Counted from the first letter of the stretch, positions 1 through 9,447 are shown. The stretch: 64,000 nucleotides of DNA from Methylobacter sp. BlB1 (GCF_015476545.1 NZ_JADMKV010000007.1:37293-101292), one strand, 5' to 3'. Numbers and translations are program-made. The notes: generated from the letters alone by a model not told the origin.

Positions 1-183
1 TTTTTGTTGCTCATCCAGATCGGTGGAGCCGCCGGTTTTAACATTCAGTTCGATATTCCGTTGCCCTGCTACACATGGCGTTGATTGATAAGCTGTTTTG
101 CCATCAGTTCCCGTGCATTTGTAAACGCCGGCGGACGCATGGGCGGAAAAAAGAATTCCCATAAAAATCACTGCAAATCGCAT
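1..183 (-). CDS. DUF4124-type secreted protein, 5' end only
   Basis: The reading frame begins with ATG at 183 on the minus strand, behind a GGGGAG ribosome site, and runs off the left edge of the window, so only the first 61 codons are present. The N-terminus is a typical signal peptide (MRFAVIFMGILF...ASA) followed by GVYKCTGTDGKTAYQSTPC. That pattern is characteristic of the DUF4124 domain of proteobacterial periplasmic proteins with one disulfide-capable cysteine pair. The function of the family is unknown. It lies 55 nt downstream of the POT transporter on the same strand and could be cotranscribed with it. Confidence 0.72.
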   Translation of the reverse strand, partial: MRFAVIFMGILFSAHASAGVYKCTGTDGKTAYQSTPCVAGQRNIELNVKTGGSTDLDEQQK

Positions 184-238
184 CGCACTCCCCAGTATAT
201 TATGTATAAAAGTAAGATTGAAAAGATTATAGGTGATA

Positions 239-1579
239 TCAGGAACTTTGCTCATCCTGCCAATAGGATTGCTCAGTGTAGTAACGGCTCGAAAACACAA
301 ACAGCACAGCGTTAACCAACATTAAGCCGGTAAAAAACCAGAAATAATCCGCGCCGGCTAGTTTGCTGGAGCCGTCGGCATTCTGGATCAGAAAATTGAC
401 GGCGCTGGTCAGCAGATTGCCGGCAGCTACCGACAGAAAATAAAGCGCCATGACAAATGACTTCATGGTTTGGGGCGCCTGTGTATAAGAAAATTCCAGG
501 CAGGTCACGGAAACCATGACTTCGGCCGATGTCAGCAATAAATAAGCCAGCAACTGCCAGGTGATAGACGGAGACAAGCCGTTATCGATGTCGATTTGTA
601 TGAAGCCGGCAAGGGCGAAAGCCAACGCAGTCAGGAACAAGCCGATCGCCATTTTTCTTAATGCCGTCAATTCAACGAACCGGCTTAAAAACGGGTAGAC
701 GCCATACGAAAACAGCGGTGTCAACAACATGATCAATAAAGGATTGGCGGCCTGGATTTGTGATGGCAACAATTTAACTCCGAAAATCATTCGATCCATT
801 TTTTGCGCCTGCAGTATCCACGATGAGCCGGTTTGATCGAATAAGGCCCAGAATATGGCAATAAAAGCATAAACGGACGCCAGTTTTTTCAAAGCCGTCA
901 GACCGGCAGCGCTGAACATGTCTCTGACAAATGCCATGCCGGCCGGCGGCACATGCACATAGCGGTAGCGGCCCGCCCAGAACGTAAGCGTAGCCAGCAG
1001 CATTAAAAGACCGGGAACGGCAAAGGCCACCGAAGAGCCGTAATGATGCAGCAGCCACGGAATAATCAACATCGAAGTGAAAGCGCCCAAATTGATGGAG
1101 AAATAAAACCAACTGAAGACCTTGCCGACCAAATGCCGGTTATTTACGCCAAACTGGTCGCCGACATTTGCGGAAACACAAGGTTTTATGCCGCCTGAGC
1201 CGATCGCAATCAACCCCTGCCCGATCAATAAACCGAGACGCGTATCGTCAATCGCCAAAGAAAAATGGCCCAGACAATAAATCAGAGATAGATAAATGAT
1301 CGTACGGTATTTGCCCAGCAGGCCGTCGGCCAATAAAGCGCCGAACAACGGCATTAAATACACAGCCGAGGTAAACAAATGAAAATAACCCTGGGCTTCA
1401 TTTTCAGACATGACATCAGGCCGGCCCGAAGCGTCTACCAGATACTGTGTCATAAAAATCACCAGGATGGCCCGCATTCCATAATAACTGAAGCGTTCAG
1501 CCGCTTCATTGCCGACGATATAAGGAATGCCGGTAGGCAGCGAATCAGATGGGTTTGGTTTGGTTTTATAGATTTCCAT
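239..1579 (-). CDS. POT-family proton-dependent oligopeptide transporter
   Basis: This is an inner-membrane proton:di/tripeptide symporter of the POT/PTR2 family (major facilitator superfamily). The family signature ExxERFxYY is present near residue 30 (NEAAERFSYYG), and the protein is a run of hydrophobic segments across about 446 residues, slightly shorter than the usual 480-500. Two in-frame ATGs are possible. The AGGAG site lies 7 nt before the ATG at 1579 but only 1 nt before the one at 1585, so 1579 is preferred. The substrate range cannot be read from sequence. The gene is divergent from the moxR operon across the DnaA-box-containing gap. Confidence 0.88.
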   Translation of the reverse strand: MEIYKTKPNPSDSLPTGIPYIVGNEAAERFSYYGMRAILVIFMTQYLVDASGRPDVMSENEAQGYFHLFTSAVYLMPLFGALLADGLLGKYRTIIYLSLIYCLGHFSLAIDDTRLGLLIGQGLIAIGSGGIKPCVSANVGDQFGVNNRHLVGKVFSWFYFSINLGAFTSMLIIPWLLHHYGSSVAFAVPGLLMLLATLTFWAGRYRYVHVPPAGMAFVRDMFSAAGLTALKKLASVYAFIAIFWALFDQTGSSWILQAQKMDRMIFGVKLLPSQIQAANPLLIMLLTPLFSYGVYPFLSRFVELTALRKMAIGLFLTALAFALAGFIQIDIDNGLSPSITWQLLAYLLLTSAEVMVSVTCLEFSYTQAPQTMKSFVMALYFLSVAAGNLLTSAVNFLIQNADGSSKLAGADYFWFFTGLMLVNAVLFVFSSRYYTEQSYWQDEQSS

Positions 1580-1607
1580 GATCATGCTCCTTTGCGTTTT
1601 CCGCCGA

Positions 1608-1892
1608 TAATCATAACAAAATAAAAAATTTAAAACCTATTGTTACTGTTAAGTGGAAAAATCCTGTTGATAAGTCTTAATTTTTATTTAATATCAATTT
1701 CTTATAACAAGTAATATTTTGCGCCTAACGTTATCCACAAGTTGTGCGCAGATTGTGGATAACTTGCTTACTGAAATTGTTTGCACAGTAATCCACAGGT
1801 AACTCATAGTTATACCCAGAAGTTACTCTATGTTGTCAGGCAAAATATCCGTATAAAATAAGGAACTTTTTCACAAGCAGATTGTTTATAAG
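1608..1892. other. DnaA-box cluster in AT-rich gap, candidate oriC
   Basis: The gap between two divergent genes holds two perfect DnaA boxes in opposite orientation: TTATCCACA at 1731-1739 and TGTGGATAA at 1754-1762. They sit within a 10-bp inverted repeat with a 12-nt spacer. Near matches lie at 1665-1673, 1789-1797 (TAATCCACA), 1810-1818 (TTATACCCA) and 1883-1891. The stretch 1608-1720 is strongly AT-rich, as expected for an unwinding element. This fits an origin of replication, or else a DnaA-regulated promoter. No dnaA, dnaN or mnmG gene is in view, so the origin assignment is inference. Confidence 0.5.
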
Positions 1893-1976
1893 AAGATAAC
1901 CTTCGGTTTCGGTTATTGATTTTTGGGTGAGGCTTAATGCCCTCCAAGCTATGGATCTAAAACATACAATTGGACT

Positions 1977-2969
1977 ATGTCAGAACAAAACAGCAATAGA
2001 AATACCACGCAATCGTCGTTAATAAGGCTGAAAACCTATATTAATCAAGAAATTATCGGTCAGGATGTGCTTGTTGAAAGAATGCTGATCGGCTTGCTGG
2101 CCGATGGTCATATTCTGGTTGAGGGTGCGCCGGGCCTGGCTAAAACGAGAGCGATCAATATATTGAGCAAGGGCATTCAAGGCGACTTTCATCGCGTGCA
2201 GTTCACGCCGGACCTGTTGCCGGCCGACTTGACCGGTACTGAGATTTACCGCCCTCAACTAGGCAGCTTCGAATTTCAAAAAGGGCCTTTATTCCATAAC
2301 CTGATTCTGGCCGATGAAATCAACCGCTCGCCGGCCAAAGTGCAGGCCGCTCTGCTGGAAGCCATGGCCGAGCGCCAGATAACGGTTGGTCAGGCAACCT
2401 ATCCGTTGCCGCAGCTGTTTATGGTCATGGCGACGCAGAACCCTATCGAGCAGGAAGGCACTTATCCGTTGCCCGAAGCGCAACTGGACCGTTTTTTACT
2501 GCATGTGAAAATCGATTATCCGAAACCGGAACATGAAAAAAGCATCCTGCAACTGGCCCGAAACGAAGCCCGGCAGGGGGCGGCAAAAGACAGCGCCAAA
2601 TTTGAGCCTATTGATCAAAAGACCTTGTTCGATGCCCGCAATGAAGTGCTGGATATCTACATGGCCGGCAGCCTTGAAGACTATCTGCTGCAAATCGTGC
2701 TGGCGACGCGCAATCCCGGCGCCTATGGCAGAGATCTGGCCGGCTGGCTGCAATACGGCGCGAGCCCCCGAGCCAGCATCGCGCTGGACCGTTGCGCCAG
2801 GGCCAAGGCCTGGCTGGCGCAACGCGATTTTGTCAGCCCCGAAGACATTCAGGATATGGCGTTCGATGTCCTGCGCCACCGCCTGATACTGTCTTACGAA
2901 GCCGAGGCTGAAGGCATCACAACCGATCATTTCATCAAAGAGCTTATTGCCAGAGTTGCCGTACCTTGA
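1977..2969 (+). CDS. MoxR-family AAA+ ATPase
   Basis: This is a MoxR-type AAA+ ATPase (330 residues). These chaperone-like ATPases work with von Willebrand factor A proteins to mature or insert metal cofactors or envelope proteins. Walker A (GAPGLAKT) is at residues 50-57 and Walker B (LADEINRSP) at about 111-119, with sensor and lid regions behind. It is the first gene of a six-gene run continuing through DUF58, DUF4381, BatA, BatB-C and BatD, with overlaps or abutting ends at most junctions. No strong ribosome site precedes the ATG. The client protein is not evident. Confidence 0.9.
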   Translation: MSEQNSNRNTTQSSLIRLKTYINQEIIGQDVLVERMLIGLLADGHILVEGAPGLAKTRAINILSKGIQGDFHRVQFTPDLLPADLTGTEIYRPQLGSFEFQKGPLFHNLILADEINRSPAKVQAALLEAMAERQITVGQATYPLPQLFMVMATQNPIEQEGTYPLPEAQLDRFLLHVKIDYPKPEHEKSILQLARNEARQGAAKDSAKFEPIDQKTLFDARNEVLDIYMAGSLEDYLLQIVLATRNPGAYGRDLAGWLQYGASPRASIALDRCARAKAWLAQRDFVSPEDIQDMAFDVLRHRLILSYEAEAEGITTDHFIKELIARVAVP

Positions 2970-3895
2970 TGTTGTTCAGTAAACGGGCAGGCGATGCCCG
3001 ACAGTCATCCGACGAGCTGGTTTCCGTATCGCTCAAAACCCTGATCGATCTTGCCAAGCCTGCGGCCGGCTTGAGCCTGCAACATGCCTCGATACGCTCG
3101 GAGCAGAGCGGCGGCTATGTCTCGCGCTTTAAAGGCCGAGGCATGGAATTTGACGAAGCGAGGCTTTACCAGCCCGGCGACGATATCCGCAGCATCGACT
3201 GGCGCGTAACGGCCCGTACCGGCAAGCCCCATACCAAGCTGTTTCGCGAGGAGCGTGAGCGGCCGATATTCATTTCCGTCGATAACCGGGCCGCCATGCA
3301 TTTCGCGACACGCGGCGTCTTCAAATCGGTAATGGCGGCCAAGCTGGCCGGCTTGCTGGCCTGGACGGCGCAGCATCACGGCGACCGGATCGGCGGCCAG
3401 ACATTTTCCGATACGGCCTGCCGCGAATTGAAGCCGCAAAACGGCAAGCATGCGGTATTGCGGTTTCTGAACGCCTTGGTGCAGCCGGCAGACCAGTCGG
3501 CTGATGCCATAACGCTGGAGCACGTACTGGCCCGCTTGACGCAGCATGCCCGCCCAGGCAGCCGCGTCTATATCATCAGCGACTTTCGCGGCATGAATGA
3601 CAAATCTGAAACGCATCTATTGAAGCTATCACAGCATTGCGACGTAGTCCTGGTCATGGTCTTCGATCCTTTGGAAAGCGCACTGCCTGCAAAGGGACGC
3701 TACCGGTTCACCGATGACAGCCGCGATGTGATCGTAGACGCCGATTCCGGTGCGGCAGTGCAGTATCAGCAGCGCTTCGCTTTGCGTCAGCAGCGCCTGA
3801 ACCAGTTGGCCCAAAGCAGAGGCTTGGCTTTCATGCAATGCAGTACCGGTGATGATCCCGTGCAACGTTTAAGATATTTGTTGGGACATCGATAA
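2969..3895 (+). CDS. DUF58 domain protein of the Bat operon
   Basis: This is a DUF58 protein of about 308 residues. The hallmark region is clear at residues 55-95 (GMEFDEARLYQPGDDIRSIDWR, then a KLFREERE stretch), and the C-terminal half has a degenerate von Willebrand A-like fold. The ATG at 2969 overlaps the moxR stop in TGATG, indicating translational coupling, and is preferred over the TTG one codon earlier. DUF58 proteins routinely follow moxR and are thought to act with the BatA/BatB membrane proteins. The biochemical role is unknown. Confidence 0.88.
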   Translation: MLFSKRAGDARQSSDELVSVSLKTLIDLAKPAAGLSLQHASIRSEQSGGYVSRFKGRGMEFDEARLYQPGDDIRSIDWRVTARTGKPHTKLFREERERPIFISVDNRAAMHFATRGVFKSVMAAKLAGLLAWTAQHHGDRIGGQTFSDTACRELKPQNGKHAVLRFLNALVQPADQSADAITLEHVLARLTQHARPGSRVYIISDFRGMNDKSETHLLKLSQHCDVVLVMVFDPLESALPAKGRYRFTDDSRDVIVDADSGAAVQYQQRFALRQQRLNQLAQSRGLAFMQCSTGDDPVQRLRYLLGHR

Positions 3896-4366
3896 ATGGA
3901 ACCCACGCAACTTCCGCTAAGAGATATACACATGCCGGAAGCCATTGGCTGGTGGCCGCCGGCTATGGGCTGGTGGCTCATTGCCATACTGGCGCCTTTG
4001 CTGATTGTTCTGCTGATCTGGCTATACAAGCGCCTGACCTGCAAGACTGCCGTCAAAACCGCGAAAAAAATACTGGCGCAAATCAAGCAGGACAAGACGC
4101 TTGATAATCATGGAAAACTGGTCGCGCTTTCCGTGCTGGTCCGGCGCGTGGCGATCAGCGTAGCGCCCAGAGAACAAGCGGCCGGTTTAACGGGGCAGGC
4201 CTGGCTGGCTTATCTGGACAGCTCGGTCAAAGGTTCGCCTTTCAGCGAAGGAGTAGGCCGGCATCTGAGTGATGCGCCTTATCGCAAGCTACAGCTGGCC
4301 GATGCGGACATTCCACAATTAATCAGTCTTTGCGAAGACTGGCTTAAAGCTCAAGCAAAAAAATGA
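3896..4366 (+). CDS. DUF4381 membrane protein of the Bat operon
   Basis: This 156-residue protein has a single strong transmembrane helix at about residues 25-45 (WWLIAILAPLLIVLLIWLY) and a helical cytoplasmic part rich in Lys and Ala. Size, topology and position between DUF58 and BatA match the DUF4381 family. The start codon abuts the DUF58 stop, and the stop overlaps the batA ATG by 4 nt, so it is firmly part of the operon. Family members probably scaffold the VWA proteins, but no activity is known. Confidence 0.8.
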   Translation: MEPTQLPLRDIHMPEAIGWWPPAMGWWLIAILAPLLIVLLIWLYKRLTCKTAVKTAKKILAQIKQDKTLDNHGKLVALSVLVRRVAISVAPREQAAGLTGQAWLAYLDSSVKGSPFSEGVGRHLSDAPYRKLQLADADIPQLISLCEDWLKAQAKK

Positions 4367-5343
4367 TTCATTTCGAATGGCCCTGGCTGCTCAGTCTTTT
4401 ACCATTGCCTTTACTGATACGCTGGCTGTTGCCGGCCCATAAACCGGTCGAGCAGGCCGCACTGAAAGTTCCTTTTCTGGACGATTTTTCCGAAGGCGAA
4501 ACGCGCATGATTTCTCAGACCGGGCGTTGGCCGTTCCTCGCGGCAGTTGTCGCCTGGATTTTACTGATCGCGGCCTGCACACGGCCGCAATGGCTGGGTG
4601 AGCCGATCGAGCAGGCCGTCAGCGGCCGGGATCTGATGCTGGCCGTGGATTTATCGGGCAGTATGGAAGTGCAGGATTTCGTTATCAACAGGCAAGCCGT
4701 GGACCGGCTGACGGCGACCAAATGGGTGGCCGGCGATTTCATCAACCGGCGCGTCGGCGACCGTATTGGCTTGATCCTGTTCGGTACGCAGGCTTATCTG
4801 CAGACGCCTTTGACTTTCGACAGGAAAACGGTCATGACCTTGCTGGATGAGTCGGCGATCGGGCTGGCCGGCGATAACACCGCGATCGGCGATGCGATCG
4901 GGCTGGCCGTCAAGCGCCTCAAGAACCAGGAGGTCAACAGCCGGGTACTGATCCTGATGACGGACGGCGCGAACACCGCCGGCGAAGTATCGCCGTTGAA
5001 AGCGGCCGAGCTGGCTGCCGAAAACCAGTTAAAAATCTACACGATCGGTATCGGCGCCGATGAAATGCTCGTGCGCAGCTTCTTTGGCGCTCAGAAAGTC
5101 AACCCGTCCCAGGATCTCGATGAAAAAACCCTGACGGCCATCGCCGAGAAAACCGGCGGCGTTTATTTCCGGGCCAGAAACACCGACGAGCTCAACAAGA
5201 TCTATCAATTATTGGATCAGCTGGAGCCGGTGGAAAAAGACAAACAATACTTCAGGCCCAGGAGCGAACTGTATTATTGGCCGCTGGCCGGCGCGCTGCT
5301 GCTGGCGGCCGCGATTGCACTGTCCCGCGTGAGGTTGTCATGA
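4363..5343 (+). CDS. batA: BatA: membrane-anchored VWA domain protein
   Basis: BatA-like protein of 326 residues. Two N-terminal hydrophobic segments and one C-terminal transmembrane helix bracket a periplasm-facing von Willebrand factor A domain. The MIDAS metal site is visible as DLSGS near residue 98, with a conserved TDG (LMTDGANT) further along. Bat (Bacteroides aerotolerance) proteins are linked to envelope stress and oxygen tolerance and depend on the upstream MoxR ATPase. The gene overlaps its neighbours by 4 nt on each side (ATGA), implying coupled translation. Confidence 0.88.
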   Translation: MIHFEWPWLLSLLPLPLLIRWLLPAHKPVEQAALKVPFLDDFSEGETRMISQTGRWPFLAAVVAWILLIAACTRPQWLGEPIEQAVSGRDLMLAVDLSGSMEVQDFVINRQAVDRLTATKWVAGDFINRRVGDRIGLILFGTQAYLQTPLTFDRKTVMTLLDESAIGLAGDNTAIGDAIGLAVKRLKNQEVNSRVLILMTDGANTAGEVSPLKAAELAAENQLKIYTIGIGADEMLVRSFFGAQKVNPSQDLDEKTLTAIAEKTGGVYFRARNTDELNKIYQLLDQLEPVEKDKQYFRPRSELYYWPLAGALLLAAAIALSRVRLS

Positions 5344-7145
5344 ATCTAGCCGAATTTCACTTCATTAGGCCTTACTGGCTGCTGGCTTTGATACCTTTTA
5401 GCGTACTGCTGGTTTTGATGCTCAGGAGCAAACTCAGGCAAGGCAACTGGTCAGCAGTGTGCGATACCGCTTTATTGCCCTATCTGCTGCAGGAAAAGGC
5501 GGTCGGGCAAAGCCGCTGGCCTTTGGCGGCAGGCGCCGTCGGCGCTTTGCTGGCGATCATCGCGCTGGCAGGCCCGACCTGGGAGCGTCAGCCGGCGCCG
5601 GTTTTTCGCAATGATTCCGCATTGGTCATCGCCTTGGATCTTTCCCTGTCCATGGACGCGGCCGATATCAAGCCGAGCCGCCTGACGCGCGCGCGCTATA
5701 AGATTGCCGATATCCTAAAGCAGAGAAAAGACGGCCAGACCGCGCTGCTGGTTTATGCCGGCGATGCGTTTACAGTCACGCCGCTGACCGATGATACCGA
5801 CACCATAGCCAGCCAGCTCGAGGCGTTAAACACCAACATCATGCCCAGCCAAGGAAGCAATACGGCCATGGTTCTGGAAAAAGCGCTGGAACTGTTCAAA
5901 CAGGCGGGTTTGCAGAAAGGCCAGTTATTGCTCGTGACCGACGGCGTCGCTGTCGATGAAACCCTGCCGGCGGTGAAATCGCTGAGCAGTTATCAGCTGT
6001 CGATATTGGGTGTCGGTACGGCCGAGGGAGCGCCGATCGCGCTGCCGGACGGCGGCTTTTTAAAAGACGAGCAGGGCGATATCGTGGTTACTAAACTGAA
6101 TGCCGATGAATTGGCAAAACTGGCGCAGGCAGGACACGGCATCTTCCAATCGATAACTGCCGATGACAGCGACGTTGATACCTTGCTGGCGGCGCTGGAC
6201 AAGCCCGTGCGGCAACAGGGCGCCGAGAAAAAGGAGGGTTCGCTGGATCAATGGCAGGATAGGGGCCCCTGGCTATTATTGCTGGTTCTGCCGCTGGCGG
6301 CGCTGACGTTCAGAAAAGGCCTGCTGTGCTGGGCCTTGTTGCTGCTAGTGCCGCTGCCGAAAAACAGTTATGCCCTGGATTGGCAGGATCTATGGCGCAC
6401 AAAAGACCAGCAGGCGCAGCAGGCGTTTCAACAAGGCGATTATGAAAAGGCAGCGCAACTGTTTGAAAGCCCGGACTGGAAGGCGGCTGTGCACTACAAA
6501 TCCGGAAAATATAATGAAGCGCTGGCAAGCCTGAGCAATACCGGCACGGCCGACAGTTTTTACAATCAAGGCAATGCCCTAGCGAAGACAGGCCAGTTGG
6601 CTGAGGCTGTAAAAGCTTACGAACAGGCATTGAACATAAATCCCAACGATAAAGACGCTCAATATAACAAGGAAATCGTCGAGAAAGCCCTGAAAGAACA
6701 GAAGCAGGATCAACAACAGCAACAAGACGATAAACAGCAGCAGTCCAAGGATGACTCGCAGCAGAAAAAGGACAGCGACCAATCGGATCAAGCCGGCGAC
6801 CAGCAGAAACAGGGCAATGAATCCGATCAGCAGCCGTCGGACAAACAGCAGCAGTCGAAAGATCAGCAACAACAGAACAAGCCCGAGCAAAAACAGCAGG
6901 ACGCCGAAAAAAGCCAGCAGCCCGGCCAGCAGCAGAAGGACGATGCGCAGCAGCAAGCCGCTCAACAGTCAGAGCAATTGCCGGCTGAAGCCAAGGATGA
7001 AAGGGCTCAGGCCAATGAACAATGGCTCAATCGAATTCCTGATGATCCGGCAGGCCTTTTGAAGCGCAAATTTTTGTACCAATACAGCGAGCGGGAGCGG
7101 CAACCAGGCAGCAGACCCCGGTCGGGTTCAGGCGCTGTCTGGTAA
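5340..7145 (+). CDS. batB: BatB-BatC fusion: VWA domain, TPR and Gln-rich tail
   Basis: The ATG at 5340 overlaps the batA stop (ATGA), giving a 601-residue protein. The N-terminal half is BatB: two transmembrane segments, then a VWA domain with MIDAS DLSLS near residue 97 and VTDG further on. After another hydrophobic stretch near residues 305-335 comes a BatC-like TPR unit (FYNQGNALAKTGQLAEAV). A long low-complexity segment rich in Gln, Lys and Asp (roughly 440-580) follows. In many bacteria BatB and BatC are separate genes. The tail is probably disordered and periplasmic. Confidence 0.87.
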   Translation: MNLAEFHFIRPYWLLALIPFSVLLVLMLRSKLRQGNWSAVCDTALLPYLLQEKAVGQSRWPLAAGAVGALLAIIALAGPTWERQPAPVFRNDSALVIALDLSLSMDAADIKPSRLTRARYKIADILKQRKDGQTALLVYAGDAFTVTPLTDDTDTIASQLEALNTNIMPSQGSNTAMVLEKALELFKQAGLQKGQLLLVTDGVAVDETLPAVKSLSSYQLSILGVGTAEGAPIALPDGGFLKDEQGDIVVTKLNADELAKLAQAGHGIFQSITADDSDVDTLLAALDKPVRQQGAEKKEGSLDQWQDRGPWLLLLVLPLAALTFRKGLLCWALLLLVPLPKNSYALDWQDLWRTKDQQAQQAFQQGDYEKAAQLFESPDWKAAVHYKSGKYNEALASLSNTGTADSFYNQGNALAKTGQLAEAVKAYEQALNINPNDKDAQYNKEIVEKALKEQKQDQQQQQDDKQQQSKDDSQQKKDSDQSDQAGDQQKQGNESDQQPSDKQQQSKDQQQQNKPEQKQQDAEKSQQPGQQQKDDAQQQAAQQSEQLPAEAKDERAQANEQWLNRIPDDPAGLLKRKFLYQYSERERQPGSRPRSGSGAVW

Positions 7146-7194
7146 ACAGCGTGACTGAGGCAATTCTTGTACCGTTACACCATTCAAATTCGTG

Positions 7195-8898
7195 ATGAAC
7201 ATGAGATTACTGAAATTATTAACAGCTAGTCCTTACCGAACAGCTCTGATTTATCTGTTATTGCTACTGAATGCGCCGTGGTTGTCGGCGGCGGAAATCA
7301 ATGCCTCGGTAGACCGCAGTTCGGTCAATCTCAACGAGTCCTTTCAGATCACGTTTACGGCCACCGATTCGCCGGACGATGACCCCGATTTCACGCCGCT
7401 CGAACAGGATTTCGAGATATTGGGCCAGAGCCAGAGCACTCACTCGTCATGGGTTAACGGCAAATCCAGCAAAAACGTACAGTGGGTGTTGCAGGTCATG
7501 GCCAAACACGCCGGCAACCTGACCGTGCCGGCCGTGCAGTTCGGCGATGATGTGAGTCAGCCAACAACCGTGCAGGTAACCGAAGGCGCATCCACTAAAG
7601 ATGTGCCTGCCAACAGCGATTTGTTTCTGGAAGTTGAGGCGTCTCCTGAATCCCCTTATGTGCAATCCCAGGTCCTTTATACCATGCGTTTGTATCGCAG
7701 GGTCGAAATTTCGCAGGCCAGCCTCAATGAGCCGGAACTGGCCGATGCCGTTATTGAAAAACTCGGCGACGACAGCAATTACAGCACGCAGGTCAATGGC
7801 GAGGATTATTGGGTGACCGAACGCAAATATGCGATTTTTCCGCAGAAAAGCGGCCGCATGACCATCAAACCTTTGGAGTTGACGGCGCAGGTCGTGACAG
7901 CGACCCGCCCCAGCTTCGGCGGTTTCTTTAACTCGCGAATGACCAAAACCCAGCGCGTGGCCTCCCAATCGGTAACGCTGGATGTCAAACCGGCTGCATC
8001 GTCTTTTACAGCACAGCACTGGCTGCCGGCCGAACAGCTGCAGCTGAACCAGGAGTGGTCGGGCGATTTCGAGCGCATGAAAGTCGGAGAGCCGCTGACG
8101 CGCACCTTGAAGCTCCTGGCAAAAGGCGCCATGGTCAGCCAATTGCCCGAGCTGAGCAGCACCAAAACGCAGGATCAGTTAAAAAGCTATCCAGATCAGC
8201 CGGTGCTTAAGGAACAGAAAAAAAGCGACGGCGTGCTTGCCTTCCGGGAAGAAAAAATAGCCCTGATTCCGTCAAAAGAGGGCAGTTATACACTGCCGGC
8301 CATCGAAGTGCCCTGGTTCAATACCAAGACTCAGCAGATGGAAGTCGCCAGAATTCCGGAAACGACGATTCATGCGGTTGCAGCGGCAGCCGCTCCGGTC
8401 CCGGCCAAGGCGCCGGTTGAAGCGGCACCAAAGCCTGAATCGATTGTGCCGGCGCCGGTCGGCCAGGCCCAGCAAAGCAATATATGGCTGGGGGTTTCAG
8501 GATTTCTGGCTGTGGGTTGGCTGGCGACGCTGGTTTATTTTCTTGCCCGGCGGCCTGCAGAAAAGCCCGTGCCGCAAGCGACCGCTACTGAAGTGAACTT
8601 GAATGACAGCATTAAAAAATTAAAGCAGGCCTGCAGCGATAACGATGCCGTGGCTGCCAAGGATGCTCTGTTGGATTGGGGGCGGCAAAAATTCGACGCC
8701 ACGAATCTCGGTGCCGTCGCATCCTGTTGCGATGCGCGGTTAAGGGATGAAATCCTGCTGTTGAATCAGACGCTGTATGGCAAAGATGCGGGCCAGTGGC
8801 AGGGGAAAAGACTGTTTCAGGCGTTCAGCGAGAATAAAGCCCGGGAGAGAATTTCGCAAGCGGCGGATTCCGGCCTGGAACCGCTGTATCGCCTGTGA
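7195..8898 (+). CDS. batD: BatD: Bat operon secreted/membrane protein
   Basis: BatD-like protein of about 567 residues. A signal peptide (MRLLKLL...APWLSAAE) is followed by repeated beta-rich Ig-like segments, one transmembrane helix near residues 425-450 and a small cytoplasmic helical tail. Three starts are close together (GTG 7192, ATG 7195, ATG 7201) and none has a convincing ribosome site. The last gene of the Bat operon, it lies 49 nt after batB-C. Its TGA directly abuts the convergent nudE stop with no spacer. Confidence 0.83.
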   Translation: MNMRLLKLLTASPYRTALIYLLLLLNAPWLSAAEINASVDRSSVNLNESFQITFTATDSPDDDPDFTPLEQDFEILGQSQSTHSSWVNGKSSKNVQWVLQVMAKHAGNLTVPAVQFGDDVSQPTTVQVTEGASTKDVPANSDLFLEVEASPESPYVQSQVLYTMRLYRRVEISQASLNEPELADAVIEKLGDDSNYSTQVNGEDYWVTERKYAIFPQKSGRMTIKPLELTAQVVTATRPSFGGFFNSRMTKTQRVASQSVTLDVKPAASSFTAQHWLPAEQLQLNQEWSGDFERMKVGEPLTRTLKLLAKGAMVSQLPELSSTKTQDQLKSYPDQPVLKEQKKSDGVLAFREEKIALIPSKEGSYTLPAIEVPWFNTKTQQMEVARIPETTIHAVAAAAAPVPAKAPVEAAPKPESIVPAPVGQAQQSNIWLGVSGFLAVGWLATLVYFLARRPAEKPVPQATATEVNLNDSIKKLKQACSDNDAVAAKDALLDWGRQKFDATNLGAVASCCDARLRDEILLLNQTLYGKDAGQWQGKRLFQAFSENKARERISQAADSGLEPLYRL

Positions 8899-9447
8899 TT
8901 ATTGGGCTTTGAAATATTCCAGCGCCATGAACAAGGCGGCAATCGAGCGGGCCTCCGTGCATTCGCCCGTGGCTAACAGGGCATTGATATCGCTCAATTT
9001 CCAGGGAATGACTTCCAGTTCTTCGGGTTCGTCGCCGGGCAGTTTTTCGGCGTACAGGTCCTGGGCGATGATGATTTCGGTCATATGTTCCAGGTAAGAC
9101 GGGGCGACGGAAAAAGAGCTTAAATGGTGCAGGCTTCTGGCGCCGAAGCCGACTTCCTCTTTAAGTTCCCGGTTGGCGGCCTCAAGAAACGATTCGCCGG
9201 CATCGGTTTTGCCTTTCGGCAAGCCCAGTTCATAGCGGTCGACCCCGGCCAGGTATTCCCGGATTAATAAGACAGTGTCGGCATCAAGCATGGGCACGAT
9301 AAGCACGGCGCCGCCGGATTTGCCCCGGGCCAGGCGTTCGTAATTGCGCTGAACGCCGTTGCTGAATTGAAGATCAAGGGATTCAATGCGGAATAAACGG
9401 CTTTTCGCGATTGTAGTCTTATTGAGGATGGTGGGTTTTTTAGCCAT
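8899..9447 (-). CDS. nudE: NudE: ADP-compounds Nudix hydrolase
   Basis: NudE hydrolyses ADP-ribose, NADH and diadenosine polyphosphates with Mg2+. The Nudix box is clear: GLPKGKTDAGESFLEAANRELKEEVG fits Gx5Ex7REUxEExGU. The start is MAKKPTILNK at 9447. The long upstream extension of the open frame is antisense to yrfG and is not coding. The 182-residue length matches the family. It is divergent from yrfG with a 45-nt gap, the same neighbourhood seen in enterobacteria, which supports both calls. Confidence 0.9.
   Translation of the reverse strand: MAKKPTILNKTTIAKSRLFRIESLDLQFSNGVQRNYERLARGKSGGAVLIVPMLDADTVLLIREYLAGVDRYELGLPKGKTDAGESFLEAANRELKEEVGFGARSLHHLSSFSVAPSYLEHMTEIIIAQDLYAEKLPGDEPEELEVIPWKLSDINALLATGECTEARSIAALFMALEYFKAQ

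Noticed and set aside
6579..6965. Hydrophobic minus-strand frame rich in Leu/Val opposite batB-C
   Set aside because: It is the mirror of the Gln/Lys-rich repeat codons of BatB-C and not a membrane protein gene.
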